DNA of 64,000 nucleotides from Microbacterium luteolum (GTDB taxonomy: Bacteria > Actinomycetota > Actinomycetes > Actinomycetales > Microbacteriaceae): contig NZ_BAAAUN010000001.1 of NCBI RefSeq assembly GCF_039533965.1, positions 1,400,950 through 1,464,949 on the forward strand, written 5' to 3'. Below, piece by piece: positions 32,370 to 41,590 of this stretch. The notes under the pieces were generated by a model. The model searched no databases, was not told the origin of the DNA, and saw only the letters and a program-made list of their open reading frames with translations. Position 1 is the first letter of the stretch. Each line of letters begins with the position of its first letter. The position numbers and the translations under genes are program-made.

Positions 32370-33605
32370 TCACTCGTCGGAGTCTCCCGGCGCCTCGACC
32401 CTGATCGGGTCGCCGGGCGGCGACTCGATGCGCACGGTGTCGCCGGGCGTGATCGGGGAGGAGAACGACGAGTCCCGCGTGATGGTGAGGAACGGGGTCT
32501 GGTTCTGCGTGTTCTGCACGCCGATCGTCCAGGAGACGGGGAGCCCGCCGTCGATCCCGTCGACCACCGCGAAGAGCCCGGCACCGGGCAGGTCGAAGGT
32601 CGTGCTGCACACCGGGGGCTCGTCGGGGGCATCGATGATCATGCAGTGCTCGAACGACCCGGCGTCGTCGCCATCGGCGAATCGGGATCCCAGCCACACG
32701 GGCTGGTCCTGGAAGTAGCCGACGAGCGACAGGCCCATCGAGAACCCCTGCTCGAACAGCTCCGTCGCCCTGGCGCGCTCCTCGCCCTGGAACTGGTTCA
32801 CCATGGTGACGCTCGGCGTCCACCGCTGGATCGAGACCATGGGCTCGCCGGCCGTCGAGAACAGCATGTAGACGTTCACACTGGTGCCGGAGACGACGGC
32901 GGGATCGACGTCCGCATCGCCCGGGTCCGGCACCATTACGAACGTCGACAGTCCGAACGGCCCCACATCGTCGCGATCCTGGCACGAGTCGGAGGACTCC
33001 TCCCCCACGTCCATCACCACGCAGACCAGTCGTCCGTCCTCCCTCGTGCCGTACCAGACCAGAGCGTCCTCGTCCTGGCCGACGGCGCGCAGCGTGCCCG
33101 GGTCGTACTCGCCCTGGTCATACAGCTCGAGTCGTCTCTGCTGCTGGTCCTCGCTGAGAGGGATGACCTCGGGGCGCTGCCCGAAGAGCGCCCAGCCCGT
33201 GCCCACGCCGATCGCGAGCAGCAGAGCGGATGCCGCAGCCACGAGGACCCACCGACGTCGCGGCACCTCGAGCCAGGTCCTCCGCCACCGCTCGCGCCGC
33301 GTCTCCGCGCGCGGTTCGACACGTGGTTCGGCAGGCGGTTCGGCGGCAGTCCCCGTCGCGGGGCCGACCTCCCCCGGCACCGGGGCGCGTGGCGGTACGT
33401 GCTCCCGATCGATGAGCGCCGGCGGCTCGGCCGCACGTGCCGACGGCTCCGGCGCCGCGGTGGAGACCATCAGGGCCGGCCGCGCGTCCTCGAGGTCGCG
33501 CAGTCGCCGCGCCTCGGCATCCGTCAGCCCTCCGTCGCGCGCGTACGCCTTCCGCAGCAGCCGCGACCGCTCCTCGCCTTCAGCCTCCTCCGGCACCGAG
33601 CTCAC
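32370..33605 (-). CDS. Single-span membrane protein, second of two tandem paralogues
   Basis: A 411-residue protein of unrecognised family. Layout: charged N-terminus with a short R-K-A-Y-A-R-D-G-G-L-T-D-A-E-A-R motif (about residues 18-33), a Pro/Glu/Ala-rich linker, a basic patch, one membrane segment near 120-140 ending W-A-L-F-G-Q, and an extracytoplasmic domain with scattered cysteines (V-C-V-V-M, D-S-C, E-H-C-M). The same plan, including G-W-x-L-F-G-Q and E-Y-D-P-x-x-x-R-A, is seen in the upstream neighbour. Its GTG overlaps that gene by 26 bp. Function unknown; possibly envelope sensing. Confidence 0.8.
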   Translation of the reverse strand: MSSVPEEAEGEERSRLLRKAYARDGGLTDAEARRLRDLEDARPALMVSTAAPEPSARAAEPPALIDREHVPPRAPVPGEVGPATGTAAEPPAEPRVEPRAETRRERWRRTWLEVPRRRWVLVAAASALLLAIGVGTGWALFGQRPEVIPLSEDQQQRRLELYDQGEYDPGTLRAVGQDEDALVWYGTREDGRLVCVVMDVGEESSDSCQDRDDVGPFGLSTFVMVPDPGDADVDPAVVSGTSVNVYMLFSTAGEPMVSIQRWTPSVTMVNQFQGEERARATELFEQGFSMGLSLVGYFQDQPVWLGSRFADGDDAGSFEHCMIIDAPDEPPVCSTTFDLPGAGLFAVVDGIDGGLPVSWTIGVQNTQNQTPFLTITRDSSFSSPITPGDTVRIESPPGDPIRVEAPGDSDE

Positions 33606-34638
33606 CTCGCTCCCGGGTGATCACGAGGTACGACGGACCGGTCGGCGAGAACTCGTACGTGGTCGCGGCGCCGGTCTGCGGGTCGACGACGTTCAGGACC
33701 AGCCCCGCACCCTGTTCGACGATGGTCTGCGGGTCGGCGCAGACCGTCGGTGACGGAGACATGGAGCCGTCGTAGATGAGGCATGTGCCGGGTGAATCGA
33801 CCTGCATGGCGGTCCAGATCGGCACGTCGCCGTCGTAGCCGGCCACCCAGATCGAGTGCGGATCGAACCCCTCGTCGGCGAGCTTCTCGGCGATGCGCGT
33901 CTCGTTCTCGTTCGCATAGATGATTCCGGTGGCTCCCGAGCTGTAGTCGTAGCTGCTGACCGCGACGGCGGGCTCCCCCGACGCGGCGAACAGCACCTGG
34001 GCGGTGACCTCGCGCTGCGAGCCGCCGTCGGCGTCGACGATGATCGACCCGACCATGCCGGAACCGGCGACCGCCTCGGTGAGCTGACAGTTCGGAACGG
34101 TCGACTCGCCGTCGCCCAGGATCAGGCAGGTGCGCCTGCCCCCGTCCTTCGTCGCGGCCCAGACGACGACGCCCTCCTCGACGGCGAGAGCGCGGACCGA
34201 CGACGGGTCGTACTCGGCCTCGGCCAGCAGAGCGTTCTGCCACTCCCGCTGCTCGGACGTCAGGGAGACCGCCTCGGAACGGCTCTGACCGAACAGGAGC
34301 CATCCGAGGCCGACCCCGCACAGGAGCGTGGCCACCGCGGCGAGCGCGATCCACCGCACGCGCGGTCGCCGTGGAGCGGGAGCGGATGCTGCGGCCGGGG
34401 CCTCGTCCACCGGGTCCTGGGCGGTCTGGGCGGTCATCGCGACGGCGGGCTCCGGGGCAGCGGCGGGTTCCGGAGCGACGGGCTCAGCGACCCCGATGAC
34501 GCGGTCCTCACGGCGCTCGACGGCTCGCGTCTGGAGTGCACGCAGGCGCGCGGCCTCGGCGTGCGAGAGGTCGCCGTCACGCCCGTACGCCCGCGCCTGC
34601 AGTGCGCGCATCTCCGCGAGCTCCTCGGCGTCCTGCAT
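33580..34638 (-). CDS. Single-span membrane protein, first of two tandem paralogues
   Basis: A 352-residue paralogue of the gene that follows. It opens with R-A-L-Q-A-R-A-Y-G-R-D-G-D-L-S-H-A-E-A-A-R, then a Pro/Ala linker (P-E-P-A-A-A-P-E-P-A), one membrane segment near 95-115 ending W-L-L-F-G-Q, and an extracytoplasmic domain containing A-E-Y-D-P-S-S-V-R-A-L. Cysteines in R-T-C-L-I-L, P-N-C, G-T-C-L-I-Y and V-C-A could form disulfides. It lies four bases after the DUF4190-like gene at the end of the tsa operon. I do not recognise a named family. Confidence 0.8.
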   Translation of the reverse strand: MQDAEELAEMRALQARAYGRDGDLSHAEAARLRALQTRAVERREDRVIGVAEPVAPEPAAAPEPAVAMTAQTAQDPVDEAPAAASAPAPRRPRVRWIALAAVATLLCGVGLGWLLFGQSRSEAVSLTSEQREWQNALLAEAEYDPSSVRALAVEEGVVVWAATKDGGRRTCLILGDGESTVPNCQLTEAVAGSGMVGSIIVDADGGSQREVTAQVLFAASGEPAVAVSSYDYSSGATGIIYANENETRIAEKLADEGFDPHSIWVAGYDGDVPIWTAMQVDSPGTCLIYDGSMSPSPTVCADPQTIVEQGAGLVLNVVDPQTGAATTYEFSPTGPSYLVITRERGELGAGGG

Positions 34639-34642
34639 CCTG

Positions 34643-35131
34643 CTATCCGAGCCGCTCGAACTGCATACCGGCCCACACGAGCCAGCCCAGGCTGTAGACC
34701 GTCGCGCAGAGCCCGAGCACCAGTGCCCAGCGGCCGATCGCGCGGCTCTCGACCGGGCGGCGCAGCGACATGATCGCGGCGACGACCGAGACGACGGCGA
34801 CCGGGATGCCCCAGCCGACGAAGAAGGATGTTCCCAGCGCCACGATCGCTGCCAGCAGGGCCCAGGGCGCCAGCCGGGTGTCGTCGATCACGGTGGCGTC
34901 CGTCGCGGGCTCCCACTCGGTGTCGTCGACTGCGTCGAGGTCGGGGCCGCTCACGACCACCGGCTCGATGCCGACCGGCCCCGTCGGGAGCTTCGCGTAG
35001 CCGTCTCGGCGCGCGCCAGGGATCCTGGTCGCTCCCGCCGGCCGCTCGACCTCGCCGCTGGGCCGCTCGATGCTCGTGCGGGGCGTCGGTGGGGTGCCGT
35101 CCGCGTCCGGTCTACGCGGGACGTCGCTCAT
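34643..35131 (-). CDS. DUF4190-like membrane protein downstream of tsaD
   Basis: A 162-residue protein with a hydrophilic, Pro/Arg-rich N-terminus of about 90 residues and two to three hydrophobic segments ([13 protein letters not shown] through to [14 protein letters not shown]). ATG at 35131 overlaps the tsaD stop (ATGA), so I reject a longer frame running into tsaD. Function unknown; a DUF4190-type protein is also present at 21.7 kb. Confidence 0.78.
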   Translation of the reverse strand: MSDVPRRPDADGTPPTPRTSIERPSGEVERPAGATRIPGARRDGYAKLPTGPVGIEPVVVSGPDLDAVDDTEWEPATDATVIDDTRLAPWALLAAIVALGTSFFVGWGIPVAVVSVVAAIMSLRRPVESRAIGRWALVLGLCATVYSLGWLVWAGMQFERLG

Positions 35132-36207
35132 GCGGGAACCGCTTCCGCGACCTGGATCTCCGTCACCGGAAGAGTCGAGTCCGCGCCGAACGCGAGCGTC
35201 GACGGGCCGCGCCCCGAGGAGATCAGCTCTGCGGCGAGCACCGCGATCATCGCGCCGTTGTCGGTGCACAGAGAGAGGGGCGGGATCCGCACGGTCACGC
35301 CCGCTGCTTCGGCGCGCTCGAGTGCCACCTCGCGCAGCCGCCGATTCGCGATCACGCCGCCGCCGAGCAGCAGACGGGGAACACCGAGATCGGCGCAGGC
35401 GGCGAGCGCCTTGGTCACCAGCACGTCGACCACGGCCTCCCGGAAGCTCGCCGCGATGTCCGCCACGGGGACGGCCGTGCCCTGGTTCGCCTCGTCGGCC
35501 TCGAACCGCTCGACCCAGCGGGCGACGGCTGTCTTCAGCCCGGAGAACGAGAAGTCGTAGCGGTGCTTCGCCAGATCGGAGGCGCGGGAGAGCCCGCGCG
35601 GGAAGCGGATCGCGTCCGGGTCGCCGTCGAGCGCAGCGCGGTCGATCTCGGGACCGCCCGGATAGGGCAGCGAAAGGAGTCGGGCCACCTTGTCGAAGGC
35701 CTCTCCCGCGGCGTCGTCCACGGTCTCGCCGAGCAGCTCGACGTCGGTGGTGAGATCGCGCACGTGCAGCAGGGAGGTGTGCCCACCGGACACCAGCAGT
35801 GCGATGGTCGGGTACTCGAGCGGCTCGGCGTCGGGTGTGAGGATGTCGGCGGCGATGTGCCCGACGAGATGGTTGACGGCGTACAGCGGCTTGCCGAGCG
35901 ACACGGCGAGGCCCTTCGCCGCTCCGACGCCGACCATCAGCGCGCCCGCGAGCCCCGGTCCGCTGGTCACCGCGACGGCGTCGAGCTCGTCGAGGGTCAC
36001 CCCGGCCTCGGCCAGCGCCGCGTCGATCGACGGCTGCAGCGCCTCGAGGTGCGCACGAGCGGCCACCTCGGGGACGACGCCGCCGAAGCGCGCGTGCTCG
36101 TCCATGCTCGAGGCGATGGTGTTCGACAGCAGCGTGCGTCCGCGGACGATGCCGATCCCGGTCTCGTCGCAGCTCGTCTCGATCCCCAGCACCAGAGGCT
36201 CACTCAT
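35128..36207 (-). CDS. tsaD: tRNA N6-adenosine threonylcarbamoyltransferase TsaD
   Basis: A 359-residue Kae1/TsaD enzyme that transfers threonylcarbamoyl from its adenylate to A37 of ANN-decoding tRNAs, working with TsaB and TsaE. It begins [11 protein letters not shown], has the metal-binding [16 protein letters not shown] with N-H-L-V-G-H-I, and the nucleotide-binding V-S-G-G-H-T and L-L-G-G-G-V-I-A-N. It overlaps rimI by four bases. Length is normal for the family. Confidence 0.97.
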   Translation of the reverse strand: MSEPLVLGIETSCDETGIGIVRGRTLLSNTIASSMDEHARFGGVVPEVAARAHLEALQPSIDAALAEAGVTLDELDAVAVTSGPGLAGALMVGVGAAKGLAVSLGKPLYAVNHLVGHIAADILTPDAEPLEYPTIALLVSGGHTSLLHVRDLTTDVELLGETVDDAAGEAFDKVARLLSLPYPGGPEIDRAALDGDPDAIRFPRGLSRASDLAKHRYDFSFSGLKTAVARWVERFEADEANQGTAVPVADIAASFREAVVDVLVTKALAACADLGVPRLLLGGGVIANRRLREVALERAEAAGVTVRIPPLSLCTDNGAMIAVLAAELISSGRGPSTLAFGADSTLPVTEIQVAEAVPA

Positions 36208-36692
36208 GCGTTCGCCTCCTCCGGCTCGTCGGCGGACAGCGGATGCCGGCGCAGGTCGCGCCGCATGACGATGGCATCCACGTCGTCCGGCTGATAGTAG
36301 CGAGGGCGCCTGCCGATCTCCTCGAAGCCCTCGGCGAGATACAGGCCGGCCGCCGTGGGGTTGTCCGCCCTGACCTCGAGGAACACCTCGCGAGCGCCGC
36401 GCTCGCGTGCAGACGCCAGCAGGGCGCGCAGCAGGGCGCGCCCTCGACCCTCTCCGCGATGCTCGGCGATGAGGGCGATGGTCTGGATGTCGGCATCCGG
36501 GCTGCCCTGCAGAGCGCGCACGCCGCCGTAGCCGATGACGATGCCGTCGCTCTCATCGACCAGGTACTGCCCGTGCGGGCTGGCGAGCTCCGCGGCCATG
36601 GTCTCGGCACTCCACGCATCCGTCGGGAACGACCGGTGCTCGATCAGCATGATCGCGTCGAGGTCCGCCGGCGTGGCGATGCGGAGCGTCAT
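36204..36692 (-). CDS. rimI: RimI-type ribosomal protein/N-terminal acetyltransferase
   Basis: A 162-residue GNAT acetyltransferase. The acetyl-CoA loop [10 protein letters not shown] near residue 79 and the [13 protein letters not shown] motif near 110 are intact. RimI acetylates the N-terminus of ribosomal protein S18 in E. coli. Its place between tsaB and tsaD is the standard actinobacterial order. It overlaps both neighbours by four bases (ATGA). Confidence 0.92.
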   Translation of the reverse strand: MTLRIATPADLDAIMLIEHRSFPTDAWSAETMAAELASPHGQYLVDESDGIVIGYGGVRALQGSPDADIQTIALIAEHRGEGRGRALLRALLASARERGAREVFLEVRADNPTAAGLYLAEGFEEIGRRPRYYQPDDVDAIVMRRDLRRHPLSADEPEEANA

Positions 36693-37306
36693 GATCCGAC
36701 CTTCTTGGGAGCTCCGGGCATGGTCACGTCGGGGTGGCGCATGTAGAGGGGCTCGTCGCCCGTGAGCGTGCGTCCGGCGCTGAGAGCGCGCGCACCCACG
36801 CGAGCCAGGTCGGTTCCGGAGAGCGTCGGGACGTCGATGCGTCGGACTCCCGCGAGATGCGCATCCGCATCTACGGCCTTGACGAGGACGGTCTCCGCGA
36901 TGACGCGCGGGATGCCGTCGGCATCCGCTCCGTCGAAGACCGTGATGGCGACTTCGCGTCGGCGGGCATCGGTGACGATCGCGAACGGCCCGGACGCCGT
37001 CTCGAGAGCGGTCAGCGCGGCGGCGAGGTGGCTGGGGACGGCGACCACCGGGATGCCGCGGCCGAGCGCGAACGCGCGGGCGGCGGCGATGCCGATGCGG
37101 AGCCCGGTGAAGGGGCCGGGGCCCATGCCTGCGACGACATGCGTGATGTCATCGGGGCCGGCATCGGCGAGCACCTCGGCGAGCAGGACGCCGATGACCT
37201 CGGCGTGTCCGAGAGGATCCGCGGTCGCCGCCTCGGCGCGCCGGGTGCCGTCGACGTCGATGAGGGCGACGGCGGTGCCCAGGGAGGTGTCGACGGCGAG
37301 GATCAC
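36689..37306 (-). CDS. tsaB: TsaB, partner of TsaD in t6A synthesis
   Basis: A 205-residue ASKHA-fold protein that scaffolds TsaD. It opens I-L-A-V-D-T-S-L-G-T-A and contains V-V-A-G-M-G-P-G-P-F-T-G-L-R-I-G. The GTG at 37306 overlaps the stop of the degenerate-GGDEF gene (GTGA), with GGAG very close. A longer open frame upstream belongs to that neighbour's region and is rejected. The coupling ties this essential function to a signalling gene, which is unusual. Confidence 0.93.
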   Translation of the reverse strand: MILAVDTSLGTAVALIDVDGTRRAEAATADPLGHAEVIGVLLAEVLADAGPDDITHVVAGMGPGPFTGLRIGIAAARAFALGRGIPVVAVPSHLAAALTALETASGPFAIVTDARRREVAITVFDGADADGIPRVIAETVLVKAVDADAHLAGVRRIDVPTLSGTDLARVGARALSAGRTLTGDEPLYMRHPDVTMPGAPKKVGS

Positions 37307-38502
37307 TTCTCCAGGGTAGTCCGGCCGGCCGGGGGCCTGGTCGCGGAGGACTCGACCTCCGAGGGCGGAGCATCCGACATCGTCGCGCGCTTCCATCGGT
37401 CTCCGCCTGCCTCACGAGCGCGGACCGCCGCTGCTCCTGCCGCCACGGCCAGCGCGTCGTAGTCGTATCCGGCGGTCGCCACCGTCGCCCAGCCGATGCT
37501 CGCCGACGCCCTGATGCCCTCGACGGGCGCGTCGCGCTCGATGGTCGAGATGCGGGTCAGGATGTCCCGCATGTGGAACTGGATCGCTTCCTCGCTCCCT
37601 CGGATGATGACGATCGCCCGGGTGTCGTCGATCCGGATGGCGTCGGCGGCAGCGGGAAGCGCGTCCTGGATGTCGTCGTGGAACCGGTTCGCGATCATCG
37701 CGAAGGCGGAGCCGGTCGAGGCCTCCCGCAGATCGGCGGGGTCGTCCAGGCGCACGTCGAGGATGGACCAGACCTGCTCGTTCTGGGCACCGGCCTTCTG
37801 CAGACGCCACCGAGCGCGTTCGATCGCGGCGTCGGTGACGGCCGGCGACGTGGCCTCCGCCCTGACCAGCAGCACGAGCGTGAACGCGGCGCACGTGCTC
37901 AGCACCAGGGTTCCCACCGCGTTCATCCCGCGCAGCGTGCTGAGCTGCTCGTCGGCGCTCACTCCCTGATTCAGCACGGCCGCCACGGCGGCGGCCGCCG
38001 CGACCACGAGGAACGCGCACGAGGCGAGGCCGAGCGGCAGGAGGATGTCGCGCGGCCCGGGTTGCCGTCGTAGGAGCTCGTAGGCGACGAAGGCGGCAAA
38101 GACGCCGCTCACGAGGAACACGGTGTGGAACGTGGGCAGATACACCGGGGTCTTCACCGTCACCACCAGCAGCGACGGGACGATCAGCAGGTAGACCGCG
38201 ACAGGCCACCAGATGACCCGCCTGCGCAGGTGCATCCGCAGCCCGATCCAGACGAGCGGCTCGAAGCACAGCAGCAGGCCCGACGCCGCGGCTCTCATCA
38301 GGGGATCCGCGGTCTGGTTCCCGGCGAGCCAGAGATAGGCGCCGAGCACGCCGAGACCGAAAGCGGCTCCCCACGTGACCGTCGCCCGGCTCGGACGCGC
38401 CAGCGTCGCCAGCGTGAACACCAGGGCGGCCAGAACCGTCACGACGGCGACCATGCTGGTCGTGATGTCGACGTGCACGGGCACGTGGGCGGGCACGATC
38501 AT
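37303..38502 (-). CDS. Membrane protein with degenerate GGDEF-like domain
   Basis: A 399-residue protein. About seven hydrophobic segments fill residues 15-215. The cytoplasmic domain (about 230-385) has the outline of a GGDEF domain, ending R-A-S-A-S-I-G-W-A and later A-A-V-R-A-R-E-A-G-G-D-R-W, but the GG(D/E)EF active site is missing: the expected place reads R-I-D-D-T-R-A-I-V-I-I. It is therefore probably not a diguanylate cyclase, and may bind nucleotide or act as a structural partner of the histidine kinase, whose stop codon its ATG overlaps. Confidence is lower for the domain call than for the gene. Confidence 0.78.
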   Translation of the reverse strand: MIVPAHVPVHVDITTSMVAVVTVLAALVFTLATLARPSRATVTWGAAFGLGVLGAYLWLAGNQTADPLMRAAASGLLLCFEPLVWIGLRMHLRRRVIWWPVAVYLLIVPSLLVVTVKTPVYLPTFHTVFLVSGVFAAFVAYELLRRQPGPRDILLPLGLASCAFLVVAAAAAVAAVLNQGVSADEQLSTLRGMNAVGTLVLSTCAAFTLVLLVRAEATSPAVTDAAIERARWRLQKAGAQNEQVWSILDVRLDDPADLREASTGSAFAMIANRFHDDIQDALPAAADAIRIDDTRAIVIIRGSEEAIQFHMRDILTRISTIERDAPVEGIRASASIGWATVATAGYDYDALAVAAGAAAVRAREAGGDRWKRATMSDAPPSEVESSATRPPAGRTTLEK

Positions 38503-40097
38503 GCCAGGACCTCTTTCACTCGCCGATGCGGGAAACGCAGGGTGATGGTCGTGCCGGCCCCGAGGCCGCTCTCCACGACGATGCTTCCTTCATGGGCCTC
38601 GACGATGCCGCGGGCGATGCCCATGCCGAGCCCGGTGCCCGCGATACCCGCCAGCACGGCTCGGTCGGTGCGGAAATAGGGATCGAACACGCGCGGCAGC
38701 TCATCGGGCGCGATGCCGGACCCGGTGTCGCGGATGACGAGCTCGGCCTGTCCGTCGGCCGCCGAGCCGAGACGAACCGTGATGCGTCCGCCGGCCGGCG
38801 TGTACTTGACCGCGTTGCTGAGCAGGTTGTCGAGCACCTGACGCAGACGGAACGCGTCGCCGTAGATGACGAGGCTCTCCGCTCCGCTGATCGCGAGCTC
38901 CTGACGGCTGCCCGAGATGAGCGGCGCGTAGGACGCGGCGGATGCCTCGACGACCTCGCGCAGGTCGACCGGTTCGAACGGCTCCTCGGCCGTGCTCCGG
39001 GTGGTCTCCAGCGTGCTGGCCACGAGGTTCTCCATGCGCTCCCCCGCGTTGGCGATGACCTCGAGCTGCGCGGTGACCTGCGGGGCGAGGTCGTCCCGCT
39101 CCAGCAGGAGATCGACGTGACCGATGATGGCCGTGAGCGGATTGCGCAGCTCGTGCGAGACGACGGCGGCCAGCGCGCGGCGCTCCTCGGCCGCCTCCAG
39201 CAGCTCGGTGACGTCGTCGATCACGACCAGAGTGATGTGCGTGCCCTCGGCAGCGGCGGCGATCGTCTGCGTGTCCACCTGGAGCGCGTGCCATCGCCCC
39301 TCGCTGTCGAAGAGCCAGACCCGTTCGCCCTGCAGCTGCTCGCCGTTCGCGGCGCGCGCCAGGGTCGTGCGGCCCGGCGGTACGGCGGCGCCGCGTCGGC
39401 GGTCGTACTCGACCGCTGTGGAAGGGAGCGCGTCGCCGAAGCGATCGCGACCGTACAGCGCGCGGTAGGCGTCGTTCATCTGCAGGATCCGGCCATCTCC
39501 CGCCACCACGACGAGAGCCACGCCCAGCGCGTCGATGATCTGAGTGACCCGGCGCTGGTTGGTCTCGGCCCGCTCGGCCGCGCGGTTCACCTGCTCCGAG
39601 CGCCGCTCGAGGAGGCGCCGTGCGGCCCGCGCCCGCTGCGAGCCGATGCGCACCGTGACGCCGAGGAAGCTCAGCGTGATGATGACGGTGAGGACGCGCA
39701 GCAGAAGATCGGCGGTATCGCCGGTGCGCTCGGCGAACAGCACGAGGCAGACCCCGCAGAAGGCCACGCCGACGAGCACCCAGTGCATCGTGAAGTAGGT
39801 GGCGAGCCAGGTGACGGGGAAGACCCAGAGCAGCCCGAGCCGGATGTCGGGTGCACTTGTGGCGAGGCCGACCGCGAGGGTGTCCAGCAGCGGCAGGACG
39901 ACCACCGCCCGGCGCGGCAGCCGCTGCCAGGGCACCGCGAACGCCACCAGCGTCGTGACCACGACGAGAGCGAGTCCCGTGATGAACAACGGAATCCCCA
40001 GGGTCCCCGGCGTCAACGCGGTGATCATGACGACGATCGCCACGATGCTGGCCGTGAACACCAGTTGCCATCGCCAGATCGAGACCGTGCGGATCAT
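38499..40097 (-). CDS. Membrane PAS sensor histidine kinase between tsaE and tsaB
   Basis: A 532-residue kinase. About five to six membrane segments (about 10-155) lead to a coiled region, then a PAS domain (about 190-290; A-G-D-G-R-I-L-Q-M-N-D-A-Y), HisKA with V-S-H-E-L-R-N-P (phosphoacceptor His near 313) and HATPase with D-N-L-L-S-N, D-T-G-S-G-I and G-T-G-L-G-M-G. Its likely partner is the OmpR-type regulator encoded just upstream on the same strand. ATG at 40097 has GGAGGGCGGGCGAGG before it. The architecture resembles the kinase at 14.5-16.3 kb. Confidence 0.92.
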   Translation of the reverse strand: MIRTVSIWRWQLVFTASIVAIVVMITALTPGTLGIPLFITGLALVVVTTLVAFAVPWQRLPRRAVVVLPLLDTLAVGLATSAPDIRLGLLWVFPVTWLATYFTMHWVLVGVAFCGVCLVLFAERTGDTADLLLRVLTVIITLSFLGVTVRIGSQRARAARRLLERRSEQVNRAAERAETNQRRVTQIIDALGVALVVVAGDGRILQMNDAYRALYGRDRFGDALPSTAVEYDRRRGAAVPPGRTTLARAANGEQLQGERVWLFDSEGRWHALQVDTQTIAAAAEGTHITLVVIDDVTELLEAAEERRALAAVVSHELRNPLTAIIGHVDLLLERDDLAPQVTAQLEVIANAGERMENLVASTLETTRSTAEEPFEPVDLREVVEASAASYAPLISGSRQELAISGAESLVIYGDAFRLRQVLDNLLSNAVKYTPAGGRITVRLGSAADGQAELVIRDTGSGIAPDELPRVFDPYFRTDRAVLAGIAGTGLGMGIARGIVEAHEGSIVVESGLGAGTTITLRFPHRRVKEVLA

Positions 40098-40217
40098 CCT
40101 CGCCCGCCCTCCGGTCGATCCTCAGCTTTCACGCAAGATTACTCAAAGATCGGGTCACTGCGCTCTTCAGGCCGCGTCTCGGCTCTAGCCTGCTTTGTGG
40201 GGGCTGACTCTGCGACT

Positions 40218-40264
40218 GGGGATTCGCAGGCGCTGGGCCGCGCGAGTTAGGGGATTCGCAGGCG
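40218..40264. repeat. Direct repeat upstream of the histidine kinase gene
   Basis: GGGGATTCGCAGGCG occurs at 40218-40232 and again at 40250-40264, 32 bp apart (three helical turns). The two lie 120-170 bp upstream of the kinase start and beside the response-regulator terminator, in the gap 40098-40304, which contains no gene. They could be binding sites for the cognate regulator. Confidence 0.6.
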
Positions 40265-40266
40265 TT

Positions 40267-40294
40267 GAGGCCGCGGCTGGGGAGCCGCGGCCTC
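40267..40294 (-). terminator. Terminator after the OmpR-type regulator
   Basis: GAGGCCGCGGCT (40267-40278) pairs perfectly with AGCCGCGGCCTC (40283-40294) around a four-base loop, ten bases after the regulator stop on the minus strand. There is no U-tract. Confidence 0.78.
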
Positions 40295-40304
40295 ACCAGC
40301 AGAA

Positions 40305-41111
40305 CTACCGCGTGTCGTCGTCCGCGGGAGTGAGACGGTAACCGACGCCGCGCACGGTCTCGACGTACTGCGGCTCGACGGAGCTGTCGCCGATCTTCCG
40401 GCGCAGGTTCGCGATGTGCGTCTCGATCGCTCGCTTGTCGGGTTCGCTGACGTGCCCGGTTCCTCCGGGAGGAATGCCGCGGAGACCGAGAGCCAGCTCC
40501 GCCTTGCTGCACACCCTCCGCTGCGCCGTGAGGAGCGCCGCGAGCAGCTCGAACTCCGTCGGCGTGAGATCGATCCGCCGCTGTCCCACGAGGACGATCC
40601 GGGTGTCGGGGTCGAGGCTGAGGTCGCGGTGCACCATCCCCCGCCACGTCAGGACCGTCGCATCGGCGCTCGGTGCGGGTGGAACGTCGGCCACGGTGCG
40701 CGATGCCGGCACGCTCCGCGGATCCTCGCTGCGCGGGCGGCGGAGCAGCGCCTCGATCCTGGCTCGGAGTTCCCGCGGCCGGAACGGCTTGACCAGGTAC
40801 TCGTCCGCGCCCGAGGTCAGCCCGAGCACGACATCCGACTCGTCCGCCAGCGCCGACAGCATGATGATGAACGTCGAGCTGATCCGGCGGATGCGACGGG
40901 CGACCTCGAAGCCGTCGATCCCCGGGAGGTTGATGTCGAGCGTCGTGATGACCGGACCGTGCTCCTCGATCGCGGCGAGACCCTCGAGACCCGAACCGGC
41001 GAGGATCGTGCGGAAACCGGCCGCGCGGAAGACCTCGTCGAGCAACGACCTCACGTCGACGTCGTCCTCGATGATCACGGCGACGAGAGCCCCGGTGACC
41101 CGTTCGCTCAC
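40305..41111 (-). CDS. OmpR-family response regulator
   Basis: A 268-residue DNA-binding regulator. The receiver domain has E15-D16-D17, phosphoacceptor D59 in T-T-L-D-I-N-L-P-G and K108. A Pro/Ser-rich linker of about 40 residues precedes the winged helix (about 170-262; L-T-P-T-E-F-E-L-L-A-A-L-L and E-T-H-I-A-N-L-R-R-K-I-G, V-R-G-V-G-Y-R-L). GTG at 41111 overlaps the tsaE stop (GTGA). It probably pairs with the PAS kinase gene downstream across a 207-bp gap with a terminator and direct repeats. Confidence 0.92.
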   Translation of the reverse strand: MSERVTGALVAVIIEDDVDVRSLLDEVFRAAGFRTILAGSGLEGLAAIEEHGPVITTLDINLPGIDGFEVARRIRRISSTFIIMLSALADESDVVLGLTSGADEYLVKPFRPRELRARIEALLRRPRSEDPRSVPASRTVADVPPAPSADATVLTWRGMVHRDLSLDPDTRIVLVGQRRIDLTPTEFELLAALLTAQRRVCSKAELALGLRGIPPGGTGHVSEPDKRAIETHIANLRRKIGDSSVEPQYVETVRGVGYRLTPADDDTR

Positions 41112-41590
41112 GATGCGCCCTCCTGACGGATCGTGATGATCCGCGGGGCGTCGGCATCCAGCTCCGAGGCGTCGATGTCGTCGCCGCCCACCGGGCGCTC
41201 CAGCTCGATGTCCCACCACGAATCCGCGAGCTCCTCGGCCATCCCGCGCCCCCACTCGATCACGACCACCGATCGGTCGAGGTCGAGGTCGAGGTCGTCG
41301 AGCTCGGCGGCGGATCCGAGACGATACGCGTCCACGTGCACGAGAGGCGCACGCCCGACCAGAGACGGGTGCGTGCGTGCGATCACGAAGGTCGGGCTCT
41401 GCACCGGTCCGCGCACGCCCAGGCCCTCGGCGAGGCCGCGCGTGAAGGTCGTCTTCCCCGCTCCGAGCGGACCGGTGAGGATCAGCAGGTCTCCTGCCGC
41501 CAGCTGTGCGCCGATGCGTCGCCCGAGGTGCTCCATCTCGTCCGATGTGGCGATCTCGCGCCGCCCGAGGAAGGCCGGATCGACGCTCAT
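41108..41590 (-). CDS. tsaE: TsaE, ATPase of the t6A complex
   Basis: A 160-residue P-loop protein required with TsaB and TsaD to form t6A. Walker A is L-T-G-P-L-G-A-G-K-T-T near 45, V-Q-S-P-T-F-V-I follows, H-V-D-A-Y-R-L is the conserved middle motif and V-V-V-I-E-W-G is the Walker-B-like strand. ATG at 41590 overlaps the alr stop (ATGA). A longer frame into alr is rejected. Confidence 0.95.
   Translation of the reverse strand: MSVDPAFLGRREIATSDEMEHLGRRIGAQLAAGDLLILTGPLGAGKTTFTRGLAEGLGVRGPVQSPTFVIARTHPSLVGRAPLVHVDAYRLGSAAELDDLDLDLDRSVVVIEWGRGMAEELADSWWDIELERPVGGDDIDASELDADAPRIITIRQEGAS

Noticed and set aside
38526..40250. A 574-codon open frame on the plus strand
   Set aside because: It is antisense to the histidine kinase gene, whose motifs are all intact.
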